Below are positions 24,613 to 36,428 of a stretch of DNA of 64,000 bases, one piece after another. The notes under the pieces were generated by a model that ran no database searches, was not told the DNA's origin, and worked only from the letters and a program-made list of their open reading frames with translations. The stretch comes from Balanoglossus misakiensis (lineage: Eukaryota; Hemichordata): assembly GCA_040954595.2 (NCBI GenBank), contig CM082585.2, positions 2,666,001 to 2,730,000 of the forward strand, read 5' to 3'. How positions within the stretch are numbered: the first letter of the stretch is position 1; each line of letters starts with the position of its first letter. The position numbers and the translations under genes are program-made.

Positions 24613-25795
24613 AACACTGAGATAATTTGCTTTTGAGTTCATAAAAATGCAACTTTGAGCTACATATTTTACAAAATTTTCTTATGTGGGAGGGGGACAC
24701 CCCCTCGCACACCCCTCCCCTTCCACTCTTCGCCACATATCATTTATTCGCTGGTTTGTCTAGTGTACCACGGCAGACTTCTACCCACCCTACCCCCGAT
24801 GTTTACTTTGAGTGGAGTGGCCAAATTAAAATTTGTCCTGCCTAACATTGAGTTAATTTGCTTTAGAGTTCATTCGAATGCAACTTTGAGCACCGTATTT
24901 TACAAAGTTTTCTTAAATTTTCTATTGTATTGACTTGTCATTTTATTTTGTTCATAGATTTTTTATTGCAACGATATACTATTATATATACTTCAATTAC
25001 TTTAAGAAATTTATAATTGAGGTGTGAGGAGCCTCATTCCCTTTATTGCATACAGTGTACATAGGATCAGCACGGCGAATGTTTTCAGCGGGAGGGGGGG
25101 GGGTGTCATCATATTTTGGGTCTGTCAAAGGGGGGGTTATCATTTTTTGGTCCTCGGTGAAGGGGGGGTCGGCCTGATTTTGAAAATCGATGACCCAAAC
25201 TTGCCCCCCCCCCCCAGCCGTAAAAACTGAACAGTCCCTAACGTGTGTATTCGATGCGAGCTGGAAGTCAAATGAACGGTTACTCACGTTGGAACACCCA
25301 TTCAAAATATGCAAATTAGGAAAAGACGCATATGCATTCTTTTCATCCCCAGAGACACACGCAGGAAATCAAGCAAGTGCGGCCACTAGCTGGAAGAGCT
25401 GAATTCAATGCATTGCCTTGTAATGTTCATGATACAGGGGGGTGATGATCAATGAATAGAACAACAATTGATTGATTAACAAAGAAAGAAAGAAAGGAAT
25501 GCAAATCGTTTCCACACCTGCCTGTATAACACCTGACCTGACAGAGTGAGCAGTTTTGATTCAAAGGACAATGACAAAATTATATGACATATGCTGCAAA
25601 ATCCAAGGGGTCTCCTTTCTGTAAGTCATGAAGGAAGAGCATGAGAACAATGTCACAAAAATTGAAATGAAATGTGTTTTCTTATACAAACAAACAAACA
25701 AACAAACAAATAAACAAACAAACAAACAAACAAACAAATGAATAAATATATCGGCATTGATAGAATAAACCTGCAGAAGTCAGGTTTGTATTTAC
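24613..25795. other. Intron between ankyrin array and Roc exons
   Basis: It contains a degenerate two-copy repeat (TAATTTGCTTT...GCAACTTTGAGC at about 24625 and 24855, offset about 228) and a G/C-homopolymer-rich segment at 25092-25216 (runs of 7-12 G or C). A (CAAA)n run lies at 25686-25740. No exon is supported. Confidence 0.5.
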
Positions 25796-28700
25796 CTTGT
25801 TTTGTATGTTAACATCAGCTTTGTGTTCCAATAACAATCTGACAAGGCCTTCACCACCAACCCTCCTTGCTGCATAATGCAAAGGAGTGTCTCCATCCTG
25901 TAAGTAATGAAGGAGGAGCATGAGAATAATGTCACAAAAATTGAAATATAATGTGAAATTTCCTTAAACAAAAACAAAAACAAAAAAATCTTTCAATACT
26001 TTCAGAATTAACCTGCAGAAGTCAGGTTGGTATTTACCTTGTTTTGTATGTTAGCGTCAGCTTTGTGTTCCAATAACAATCTAACAAGCCCTTCACCACC
26101 ATCCCTCCTTGCTGCATAATGCAAAGGAGTGTCTCCATCCTGTAAGTAATGAAGGAGGAGCATGAGAATAATGTCACAAAAATTGAAATATAATGTGAAA
26201 TTTCCTTAAACAAACAAACAAACAAATAAATGAATAAATATATCCGCAATGATAGAATAAACCTGCTGAAGTCAGGTTGGTATTTACCTTGTTTTGTATG
26301 TTAGCATCAGCTTTGTGTTCCAATAACAATCTGACAAGGCCGTCAACACCATCCCTCCTTGCTGCATCATGCGAAGGAGTGTCTCCATCCTGTAGGTAAT
26401 GAAGGAGGAGCATGAAAATAATGTCACAAAAATTGAAATATAATGTGAAATTTCCTTAAACAAACAAACAACCAAATAAATGAATAAATATATCCGCATT
26501 GATAGAATAAACCTGCAGAAGTCAGGTTGGTATTTACCTTGTTTTGTATGGTCACATCAGCTTTGTGTTCCAATAACAATCTGACATGGCCTTCATCATC
26601 ATCCCTTGCTGCATAATGCAAAGGAGTGTCTCCATCCTATAAGTAATGAAGGAGGAGCATGAGAATAATGTCACAAAAATTGAAATATAATGTGAAATTT
26701 CCTTAAACAAAAAAAACAAAAAAATATTTCAATACTTTCAGAATTAACCTATAGAAGTCAGGTTGGTATTTACCTTGTTTTGTATGTTAGCATCAGCTTT
26801 GTGTTCCAATAACAATCTGACACGTCCTTCATCACGAAACCTTGCTGCATAATGCAAAGGGGTGTCTCCATCCTGTAAGTAATGAAGGAGGAGCATGAGA
26901 ATAATGTCACAAAAATTGAAATCTAATGTGAAATTTCCTTAAACAAACAAACAAACAAACAAACAAATAAATGAATAAATATATCCGCATTGATAGAATA
27001 AACCTGCTGAAGTCAGGTTGGTATTTACCTTGTTTTGTATGTTAGCATCAGCTTTGTGTTCCAATAACAATCTGACAAGGCCTTCACCACAATCCCTCCT
27101 TGCTGCATAATGCAAAGGAGTGTCTCCATCCTGTAAGTAATGAAGGAGGAGCATGAGAATAATGTCACAAAAATTGAAATATAATGTGAAATTTCCTTAA
27201 ACAAACAAACAAACAAACAAACAAATAAATGAATAAATATATCCGCATTGATAGAATAAACCTGCAGAAGTCAGGTTGGTATTTACCTTGTTTTGTATGT
27301 TAGCATCAGCTTTGTGTTCCAATAACAATCTGACAAGGCCTTCACCACCATCCCTCCTTGCCGCATCATGCAAAGGGGTGTCTCCTGTCTGTAAGTAATG
27401 AAGGAGGAGCATGAGAATAATGTCACAAAATTGAAATATAATGTGATATTTCCTTAACGAAACAAACAAACAAACAAATAGACAAACACACAATAAAATG
27501 AATAAATATATCCGCATTGATAGAATTAACCTGCAGAAGTCAAGTTGGTATTTACCTCGTTTTGTATGGTCACATCAGCTTTGTGTTCCAATAACAATCT
27601 GACAAGGCCTTCACCACCATCCCTCCTTGCCGCATAATGCAAAGGGGTGTCTCCTGTCTGTAAGTAATGAAGGAAGAGCATGAGAATAATGTCACAAAAA
27701 TTGAAATATAATGTGAAATTTCCTTAAACAAACAAACAACCAAATAAATGAATAAATATATCCGCATTGATAGAATAAACCTGCAGAAGTCAGGTTGGTA
27801 TTTACCTTGTTTTGTATGGTCACATCAGCTTTGTGTTCCAATAACAATCTGACACGGCCTTCATCATCATCCCTTGCTGCATAATGCAAAGGAGTGTCTC
27901 CATCCTATAAGTAATGAAGGAGGAGCATGAGAATAATGTCACAAAAATTGAAATATAATGTGAAATTTCCTTAAACAAAAAAAAACAAAAAAATATTTCA
28001 ATACTTTCAGAATTAACCTATAGAAGTCAGGTTGGTATTTACCTTGTTTTGTATGTTAGCATCAGCTTTGTGTTCCAATAACAATCTGACATGTCCTTCA
28101 TCACGAAACCTTGCTGCATAATGCAAAGGGGTGTCTCCATCCTGTAAGTAATGAAGGAGGAGCATGAGAATAATGTCACAAAAATTGAAATATAATGTGA
28201 AATTTCCTTAAACAAACAAACAAACAAACAAACAAATAAATGAATAAATATATCCGCATTGATAGAATAAACCTGCTGAAGTCAGGTTGGTATTTACCTT
28301 GTTTTGTATGTTAGCATCAGCTTTGTGTTCCAATAACAATCTGACAAGGCCTTCACCACAATCCCTCCTTGCTGCATAATGCAAAGGAGTGTCTCCATCC
28401 TGTAAGTAATGAAGGAGGAGCATGAGAATAATGTCACAAAAATTGAAATATAATGTGAAATTTCCTTAAACAAACAAACAAACAAACAAACAAACAAATA
28501 AATGAATAAATATATCCGCATTGATAGAATAAACCTGCAGAAGTCAGGTTGGTATTTACCTTGTTTTGTATGTTAGCATCAGCTTTGTGTTCCAATAACA
28601 ATCTGACAAGGCCTTCACCACCATCCCTCCTTGCCGCATCATGCAAAGGGGTGTCTCCTGTCTGTAAGTAATGAAGGAGGAGCATGAGAATAATGTCACA

Positions 28701-29211
28701 AAATTGAAATATAATGTGATATTTCCTTAACGAAACAAACAAACAAACAAATAGACAAACACACAATAAAATGAATAAATATATCCGCATTGATAGAATT
28801 AACCTGCAGAAGTCAAGTTGGTATTTACCTCGTTTTGTATGGTCACATCAGCTTTGTGTTCCAATAACAATCTGACAAGGCCTTCACCACCATCCCTCCT
28901 TGCCGCATAATGCAAAGGGGTGTCTCCTGTCTGTAAGTAATGAAGGAAGAGCATGAGAATAATGTCACAAAATTGAAATGTAATGTGAAATTTCCTTAAA
29001 CAAACAAACAAACTAACAAACAAACAAACAAATAGACAACGACACAAACAAATGAATAAATATATCTGCATTGATAGAATTAACCTGCAGAAGTCATGTT
29101 GGTATTTACCTTGTTTGGTATGGTCACATCAGCTTTGTGTTCCAATAAAAATCTGACAAGGCCTTGACCACGACACCCTCTTACTGCATAATGCAAAGGG
29201 GTGTCGCCATC
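25796..29211 (-). CDS. Tandem array of 14 single-repeat ankyrin exons
   Basis: Exons (low-high): 25796-25897, 26038-26139, 26288-26389, 26538-26636, 26774-26872, 27029-27130, 27287-27388, 27556-27657, 27806-27904, 28043-28141, 28298-28399, 28560-28661, 28829-28930 and 29110-29211. Each is 102 or 99 bp, phase 0 at both ends, and codes one ankyrin repeat (DGDTPLHYAARRDGGEGL, then VRLLLEHKADANIQNK). Donors are AAG|GTAAAT-like and acceptors TTACAG. Introns of about 140-180 bp each hold a (CAAA)n tract and near-identical flanks. Phase symmetry means any number of exons can be gained, lost or skipped without breaking the frame. The array reads into the exon at 24522 (NGVTPCQEAGRKAG), which completes the last repeat. 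Similarity implies recent unequal exchange. Confidence 0.9.
26538..28930 (-). repeat. Higher-order duplication of five ankyrin exons
   Basis: Exons at 26538, 26774, 27029, 27287 and 27556 recur at 27806, 28043, 28298, 28560 and 28829 with offsets of 1268-1273 bp. They match in exon length (99, 99, 102, 102, 102) and in private variants such as DDDEG and the TGDTPLH starts. A block of about 1.27 kb was duplicated as a unit. Confidence 0.85.
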
Positions 29212-32020
29212 CTGTAAGTAATGAAGGAGGAGCATGATGAGAATGTAAAGAAAAATGAAATGTAACATGAGGTTATTTTGTTAAAATGAACGATCGAACA
29301 AACACACAAACGACAAATAATCGCAAACTCCCTTGTGGATAATATTAACCAACAGTAAATGGCATTTGAACAGAAACAGTATCGACTCTACACACAAGAT
29401 GTGTAATTCAGTTTTATACATGCATTTTAACAAGCTAAAAGAATTCTGACAAAATATCTGCCAGTTGATACAGAAAGAAAAGTTACTATAAATAATTCAC
29501 AAACAAACTCAAATTTGACAACTTGCAAAACAGATAACATTACGGATAACCAATACACCAATTTTAAACTGAACTTTATTTATGATTTTCTATCAAAAAA
29601 CTGACAGTGATGTGATGTTAGTGAACATTTCCTGAATGGGACCAATTTATTTTTGCAACCTGCACAATATAGAAGAAGATTTAGCAAACAACTACAGTGA
29701 CATTTAGTAGAATTATCAGAAGAATTTTGAATAATCACATCTCATCTCCAATATGATGACAAATTTGAGATATGTGGAGATTTATGTGGAAACAGATCAA
29801 ACATCTGAGCTAACCAAACTATGTTTATTTCCTGTAGGAGGGCATCAGACTGTTCTCAGCACAAAGTAGCCAAGCTGTGCAGACTGAACGATGTGGATCA
29901 AAGGGGAAATAACAGAGAAATTGTATGTGACAAGGGATAAATCAATCATCATTAAAATAAATTTCTGCTGAGTGGTCCAACAATATCAAGTAGAGTTGTG
30001 CAATGGTGTCACTAGTTATTTGTAGAAATAGTGTTTAAATAAAAAAACTTGAATTTCACCGAAAAAAAAATCCATCTAAAGAAAGTTAACACTGATTCCC
30101 TTTCTCCATCGCACTGCATCAAAAAGTCTAATAACCAAAGAAAGACTTCAGTGGACACTGTGGCCAATGGGAATGTGTGGCAAACAAAATTAAATGCAAT
30201 GAATGCAGTCATTCTTTTCATGAAATATAAAGAACAAACAAAATTATCAAAACTCTTCATAAGAGATACCATTGAAAGCCACAGTAGCACTAACTTTAAA
30301 GGACATTTGTGTAACCATTCCAGCCGTGCCCCACACTAAAACAGAACAGATTGGACCAGTCACACTTCCCTTAATCCTATTGTTCCCAATGTTTATCTCA
30401 TCAATATATCTATTGCATGCTTTTAGCACCTTCTCTCAGGTTCTGGAACCTGGTTGGTTAAAACTGGCTGTTCTGGCCATCTTGATCACCCCCTTTGAAA
30501 TGATTGGGTAAGTGACAGACAGTGATGAGAAGCTGAGGAGTGGAGCCGCACAGACCTCATGTTTTATAAGCTTGAGCTATTTCCAAGAGAAAGAGCAATC
30601 CAAATGCTGCCGCTGTGTTGCTCAGAATGATGAAAAAAATCATCCGACTGAACAATTTAATGTTAAAATGTATTATATTGTATAAAGTTTATAAAAGGTA
30701 AATTGGGTTGGCACTGTGCTATTCAGCCTAAAGTACAAGCTAAAACTGGCCGACTCCTCTCGGCACCGTCAACAAGCACCCCTGCCCCCAGCAAGTCCCC
30801 AACTTGACATGTGTGATGTGACCATGGCTGCGCATCCGTCTTTCGGTCCTAAAAGTTGCCAAACAAACCCCAGTTTAAAACGGCCCCAATCAGAGCCGCA
30901 ATGAAAACAAGTTCTTCTGGTAAAGTCTTACTCAAAATGTTGCTATGACTATAATTCTGACACAAAACTGAGCATGAGTGTGGACTGATTGCATAAAAAT
31001 ATTGTGAAAGTACTTCATGTAAAAAAGGGAGGAGGCTCCACAAACCAGACTATTTTTGTTTATGTACATGATGTACTTGTGCGAGGGTTGTCAACTTGAT
31101 AGCCATTCTCAAGATTTACAATCGTTATAAGAGTGTACGTATACAAGAAAAGTAAACTCCTGAATATTAAAGGGACAAAGTCTCTCTCTCTCTCGCTTCC
31201 CTTTTTCCATTAATTATGTTTGATACAAGACACTGTTTATGTTATTCTACATGTGTATGTAGTGAATCAACGTTCGACCACACACAAATATGCAAAGGAG
31301 AATTTATTAATAAGCCATACCCACCAAAATCTTATCAGATCTAGAACTTATCATAACAATGCTACATACAAAATTTCATATCATTGGATTCAATTTCTCT
31401 CAAGATATGAGTGGAACAAAATCTGTCTACAGAAGGACAGACAGAAATCGCTGTGCCAATAATGAGATTATTATTTAAACCACAAAAGATTGATGATAAA
31501 CAATGCAATAAACAACAACATCCTTATGTTCAACAAGACAGTTTTTGGCAGATGCTGGAGACAATCCCCCTTTCTCATAACTCCAAATTGCTCACAGTGG
31601 AGATCAAATGTCTCAGATATAGGAGAGACAATCACATCACCATAATGAATCAATACTTGCCTGTGTCTGGACAACACGTGGCCGAGAGGAAGTAGTTTTG
31701 ATTCAAAGGACAGTGACAAATTATATGGCACCTCCTTATGATGAATTGTATTAGGTACCAGACAGGAGTTGGCAGATGCTGGAGGCCGACAGACAATCAC
31801 CCTATCTGATACGTTCTGTGATAGGATTGGCATGGACTGTCATCAGTCTATCTGTACAACACCTGACCAATGGAGGGAGTAGTTTTGATTCAAAGGGCAA
31901 TGGACAAATATATACATTGTATCCCAGACACAATTTACTAAGAAAACTACAGAGGAAATGGCACTATTGAGAAAGCTCATACTTTTAGAATTTACCTGCA
32001 GAAGTCAGGTTGGTATTTAC
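29212..32020. other. Long intron of ankyrin gene, duplication copy 1
   Basis: No exon is supported. The segment is repeated almost base for base at 44770-47568. It holds a partial foldback MITE at about 31167-31290 (TTAAAGGGACAAAGTCTC) and degenerate internal repeats around TTTTGATTCAAAGG at 31689 and 31878 (also 25552). Confidence 0.6.
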
Positions 32021-32122
32021 CTTGTTTTGTATGGTTACATCAGCTTTGTGTTCCAATAACAATCTGACACGGCCTTCACCAACATCCCTCCTTGCTGCAG
32101 AGTGCAAAGGGGTGTCTCCCCA
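32021..32122 (-). CDS. Ankyrin exon (copy 1, WGDTPLH type)
   Basis: 102 bp, phase 0, starting WGDTPLHSAARRDVGE; it codes one ankyrin repeat. It has donor AAG|GTAAAT and acceptor CACTTACAG orientation like the array. Its duplicate is at 47569-47670. Confidence 0.85.
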
Positions 32123-32303
32123 CTGTAAGTAATGAAGGAGGAGCATGAGAACAATGTCACAAAAATTAAACGTAATGTGTAATTTTCCTTAAACAAAAAA
32201 CAAACAAACAAACAAACAAACAAACAAACAAACAAACAAAAAATAAATGAATAAATCATTCCATACTGATAGATTAACCTGCAGAAGTCAAGTTGGTATT
32301 TAC

Positions 32304-32402
32304 CTGGGTTTGTATGGTAACATCAGCTTTGTGTTCCAATAACAATCTGACACAGCCTTCACCACCAAACCCTGCTGCATCATTCAAAGGGGTGACTCCA
32401 TC
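32304..32402 (-). CDS. Ankyrin exon (copy 1) beside LINE insertion
   Basis: 99 bp, phase 0 (DGVTPLNDAAGFGGEG, then CVRLLLEHKADVTIQTQ). Its acceptor is now formed by the last bases of a LINE tail (TCTATCTACAG on the minus strand). The undisturbed duplicate is at 47841-47939. Confidence 0.85.
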
Positions 32403-32619
32403 CTGTAGATAGATAGATAATAGATAGATAATTTTTATTATAGTGACTAGTGTTTTTTCAACACCAAGCCACAACGGGCTTATTAGTCACTTTAAACAAA
32501 AAGAAATACATATTCATCTGAGTTGCTGTTCATGATACACACACACAAAAATGAAGTAAAAACTACACAGGTATCTGAAAAATCTCGCACAGAAATTGCA
32601 GACAAAAAAATGTAGGTTG

Positions 32620-35600
32620 TCAGCGTACTTCGTAGAGTACAGACTGCCGTTTCCAATAAGCTTTAGCAATAAATTTTGATGTGCTTCGACTCATTTCATT
32701 GAGGAGCAGTTTTAGTTTCTCTATTTCTGACAAATCTTGGAACTCTGAAAAATGCTTACTGGTAATATCAAATAAATGCTCTCGATATTCAGTATATAAG
32801 GTACAGTGCAAAAGAAAATGAAATTCGTCTTCCACTGCATTCTCTGAACAAAATATACAAATTCTATCATTCAAAGCTTCTCCTCTAAATCTGCCTGTTT
32901 CTACTCGTAATGGCAAAATTCCTAATCTGAGTTGAGCTAGGAAAGAACGTTTACTACGATCCAGAATACATGAAAGATATGATTCTTTTCCATAGCACGT
33001 TTTAAAATGTCTATAAGTACGCAGTTTTGGAATGTTAATAATATTGTTTGACCAAGAAGCAATTGTATCAGCATGGAGCTTTTCTTTTAAGTGATCAATG
33101 TCACAAATTCCCCCATTTTCTAGTACATCAATGTCCACAGAATTAAAAATTTCATTCATTTCAAAACTCCAATTATTTATGCATAACGAATTATCCCACA
33201 TGAAAATAGGCTTACACAATCTTTGTTCGTCCATTTTGACCAACCTATTCCAAAGTCTAGCCATGTTAACATAATGCCTAGTTTTTGACGATATCCAGCC
33301 AGTGTCTCCAACCACTGCTGCAGTAGGTGCAAATCTATGTACACCAAGATAGAATCTAAGAGCTCTTAATTGAATCTTATTACTATTCATGGAATTATTA
33401 AAACCCCATATTCCTGAGCAGTAATCCATAATTGGAACGACACAACTGTCATAAAGTTTTGAGAATGTCTTAAATCCCATGTTCTTGATGGATTTAAATT
33501 TAGAACAAATATAACCTAGAGCTCTATTGGCTGATTCTGATAATAACTCCGACATAATTCTGAAATTTAAACATTCATCAAATATAACCCCGAGATATTT
33601 ACAATTCTTAACATAATCAATTTTCACTCCTGACATATAAAACATGAAATCACTTCTAGCATATGACCTTTTTCTAAAATGAACAACGTGAGATTTCTTG
33701 ATATTTATCTGAAGTCGCCACTTTATACACCAGTCTGTAATAAAATCCAACATTTGCTGCATATTTTCTTCATTATCAGAGATAACTGCAATGTCATCAG
33801 CATATAACAAGATAGACACATTATCACCACCGATCTGTACTCCTTTTTGAAGATTTTTCAAACCAGCTGCCAAATCATTGATAAACAAAGCAAACAACGT
33901 TGGTGATAAGTTGTCACCCTGTCTAACACCAATGTCTGTGTTAAACCAATCAGAATAACAGTTGTTAACCTTTACACACGCTGAGGTATTTGAGTACATG
34001 GCAGAAATCGAATTATACATCTTACCATTAATGTTGTTAATTAAAAGTTTATAAAGAAGAAGGTTTCTGTCAACAAAGTCAAAGGCCTTTTGTAGGTCAA
34101 CAAAAGTAACGAAGGTGGAAAGATTATTGTTAAGCCTATTTCTAATAATAGAAGTTAAAGTATAGACATGATCTTCACATGACCTATCTTTACGAAACCC
34201 ATTCTGTTCACCTACAAGCAAATTGTTGTTATCAAGAAAACATATTAATCTATTGTTTAATACAGCACTATATATTTTTGAAATTACAGAAATTAAACTT
34301 ATACCCCTGTAATTAAGTGGTACTCTAGCATCACTTGTTTTACATTTCAAAATCGGTAAAATAATACTTTTCCTCCAAGCACAAGGTATTTTGCCCGAGT
34401 CAAAACACAGTTGGAACAAGTGAACAAGGACACTGATAACGTTATCACGTTTCAACACCTCATATGGTATTTTGTCCACACCTGGGGCTTTTTTATTTTT
34501 TCCCTTCATAACAGCTTTTTTAACCTCCAAAAAGGTAAAATTCCTATTGATCACATGATTTTGTTCAAAAAGGGGATCTAACTGGTTATTTTCTAAAACC
34601 AATTTATGATGCACAGTAGTTCTATAAAATTCGTCATCGAATAACACCTGGTCATTTCTGTCCCCATTATATAAAGTAGAAAAATCATGTTGCCAGGTGT
34701 TTAAAACCTGCTCGGGGTCACATATAATCTCATTAGCCTCATTATAAGCTTCCATTGGAATGTTATTTTTGCTCTTTTTAACCGGTCCAATACGCTCTAT
34801 GTGATCCCAAAATTTCCTAGGGTTGTTTGTACAAATTTCTTCGATATCTAATTGAACACCCCTCATATAGTTACGTTCATGGAAACGTAAACGCTTGTCA
34901 AATAAATGTTGAGCATTTTTAAAATCTGCTCTGAGAATGTGATAACCTGTTTGACCTCTATTACGCTTCATAAACTCCTTTTCTTTAAGTCTCATAATCT
35001 GCCACAGTGTCTTCAACTCTTCATTCCAGAACGGTTTGTTAGACTTGAACCGTTTTCTGGTCTGTTTAGTACAATCAAAATGTGGGATAGATTCGTCCAT
35101 ATTGGCTATTATGCAATCACTGAGCTCTGTATATATGGCATCGATGTTGGTTTGATTTTCAACAACACTTTCTATCCGGTCAATCATAAGCAAAAGGGCA
35201 TTTTTAGTAGTCTCTGATTGCATAAAATCAACTGGCATAGAATCTAACCGATATTTCCTACAGGTTTGTTCACCATTGATACGATTTGGTAGCCCGGGTG
35301 TGCAATCATTAGTACCAGGTCTAACCAAGAACCTAAAGCTGAGAATGGAGTGGTCAGGAATTTTACTACGCTCATTAAGAAAGTGAAATAAACCATGGTT
35401 TTCCACAAAGTCAGACATTTTCTGGACTTCAAAATCTGTACAGAGTGCAGCAGAGTCATGAGGAACAACGATAAAATCCACGACTGCCTTGCCACGAGTT
35501 GAAACAGATGTGAAGTCATTACACTCATTTGAATATCGACCGTTCAATACATGCATTCTTGCGTCGTTCAGAAATTCTATGAAAGAGTGACCGTGCTGAT

Positions 35601-36141
35601 TTACATACGTATCAAGCACCTGCCTTATTGGAATATTATCATCAACACCCATTATTGAGTCATGCAATGCACCGATTCGAGCATTGAGGTCACCGCAAAT
35701 TATAACGCTGTCAACGTCATCTAATAAATACAGTTCATTCAAAAGATAACCAAAAAAAGACGTAGCATCTCTACCCCAAGGGGAGTTTTCTGGTGGTAAA
35801 TAACATGTGAACAGTACAAAAGTAAAATCGGTTACTTTGTGAACGAATTTCAAACCAAGAATTCCCTCATAACCGGAGCTAACAACAGAAATGAAAAAAT
35901 CTTGATCAAGATTTTTCTTAACGAGAATTCCCACACCCCCAAATGTTCTGGTGGACCTTACATGAGTTTGTTGTCTATTTTTTCCAAACCAATGATATCC
36001 GTCAACTTGTATGGAAGCATTACTTGTTAAGTGTGTCTCATTTACACTAAAAATATCGGGTTCGTGGGCGTAAACAATTGCTGATCTGAGGCCAGCGTTC
36101 GCATCAGTCCAACCACTTACATTCAAATGGGCTATCTTCAA
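32620..36141 (-). CDS. LINE ORF2: endonuclease-reverse transcriptase
   Basis: A 1173-residue uninterrupted frame. The N-terminus is an AP-like endonuclease (MKIAHLNVSGW, VNETHL, GGVGILVKK, CGDLNARIG). The central RT carries KAPGVDKIPYEVLK, LNYRGISLISVISKI, FVDLQKAFDFVDR, GVRQGDNLSPTLFALFINDL and the catalytic YADD. The C-terminus has a Cys/His knuckle (CIFCSENAVEDEFHFLLHC). The product nicks the target and copies its RNA by target-primed reverse transcription. All visible catalytic motifs are intact, so it may encode active enzyme, although this copy is 5'-truncated. I do not assign the clade. The low-coordinate strand continues into the tail. Confidence 0.95.
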   Translation of the reverse strand: MKIAHLNVSGWTDANAGLRSAIVYAHEPDIFSVNETHLTSNASIQVDGYHWFGKNRQQTHVRSTRTFGGVGILVKKNLDQDFFISVVSSGYEGILGLKFVHKVTDFTFVLFTCYLPPENSPWGRDATSFFGYLLNELYLLDDVDSVIICGDLNARIGALHDSIMGVDDNIPIRQVLDTYVNQHGHSFIEFLNDARMHVLNGRYSNECNDFTSVSTRGKAVVDFIVVPHDSAALCTDFEVQKMSDFVENHGLFHFLNERSKIPDHSILSFRFLVRPGTNDCTPGLPNRINGEQTCRKYRLDSMPVDFMQSETTKNALLLMIDRIESVVENQTNIDAIYTELSDCIIANMDESIPHFDCTKQTRKRFKSNKPFWNEELKTLWQIMRLKEKEFMKRNRGQTGYHILRADFKNAQHLFDKRLRFHERNYMRGVQLDIEEICTNNPRKFWDHIERIGPVKKSKNNIPMEAYNEANEIICDPEQVLNTWQHDFSTLYNGDRNDQVLFDDEFYRTTVHHKLVLENNQLDPLFEQNHVINRNFTFLEVKKAVMKGKNKKAPGVDKIPYEVLKRDNVISVLVHLFQLCFDSGKIPCAWRKSIILPILKCKTSDARVPLNYRGISLISVISKIYSAVLNNRLICFLDNNNLLVGEQNGFRKDRSCEDHVYTLTSIIRNRLNNNLSTFVTFVDLQKAFDFVDRNLLLYKLLINNINGKMYNSISAMYSNTSACVKVNNCYSDWFNTDIGVRQGDNLSPTLFALFINDLAAGLKNLQKGVQIGGDNVSILLYADDIAVISDNEENMQQMLDFITDWCIKWRLQINIKKSHVVHFRKRSYARSDFMFYMSGVKIDYVKNCKYLGVIFDECLNFRIMSELLSESANRALGYICSKFKSIKNMGFKTFSKLYDSCVVPIMDYCSGIWGFNNSMNSNKIQLRALRFYLGVHRFAPTAAVVGDTGWISSKTRHYVNMARLWNRLVKMDEQRLCKPIFMWDNSLCINNWSFEMNEIFNSVDIDVLENGGICDIDHLKEKLHADTIASWSNNIINIPKLRTYRHFKTCYGKESYLSCILDRSKRSFLAQLRLGILPLRVETGRFRGEALNDRICIFCSENAVEDEFHFLLHCTLYTEYREHLFDITSKHFSEFQDLSEIEKLKLLLNEMSRSTSKFIAKAYWKRQSVLYEVR

Positions 36142-36177
36142 AGACGAGTTAAAGTTCCATTGGGCTTGGAGTAAATC

Positions 36178-36428
36178 CTATTCGCGCGCGTCGTTTGATT
36201 CCATAGTGTGACGTTGACGTGAGGGTTCCATGGGGTTTTTTCTTACGATGCGTCCACTGCCAGTTATACGAAATTCAGCACCATTCGGTAGTTCATTCAA
36301 TAAAGTACGCGTATTCAATTCCAACATGCGTTCTGCATGAGATTTACTAGATCGCAAGAACACTCTTCTGTAGGAATCTGAGTTTTTCAGTTCCTTTTTG
36401 CTTCTTAGAACCTGTATCTTCTGTTCTT
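36178..36428 (-). CDS. LINE ORF1, C-terminal remnant
   Basis: On the minus strand a frame open from the truncated 5' edge (about 36428) reads KKELKNSDSYRRVFLRSS, KSHAERMLELNTRTLL and LPNGAEFRITGSGR, ending at 36178, 36 bases before ORF2 begins. This looks like the end of a LINE ORF1 RNA-binding protein. The missing N-terminus is lost to 5' truncation, not mutation. Confidence 0.7.

Larger units (their letters stand above)
32408..36428 (-). mobile_element. Non-LTR retrotransposon, 5'-truncated, intact ORF2
   Basis: Inserted in minus orientation, with the 5-bp CTGTA repeated at both edges (32403-32407 and 36429-36433). The 3' end is a (TAGA)n-like tail at 32408-32440. The 5' edge lies inside ORF1, so the element is truncated. 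The empty site is preserved at 47937-47950 in the duplicated copy. Confidence 0.95.

Noticed and set aside
25680-29280. Direct-repeat spacing suggestive of a CRISPR-like array
   Set aside because: The repeats are ankyrin exons with splice sites in eukaryotic DNA; the spacers are homologous introns.
30049-30339. 96-residue ORF repeated at 45608-45898
   Set aside because: Same reason: duplicate sequence with no coding signature.
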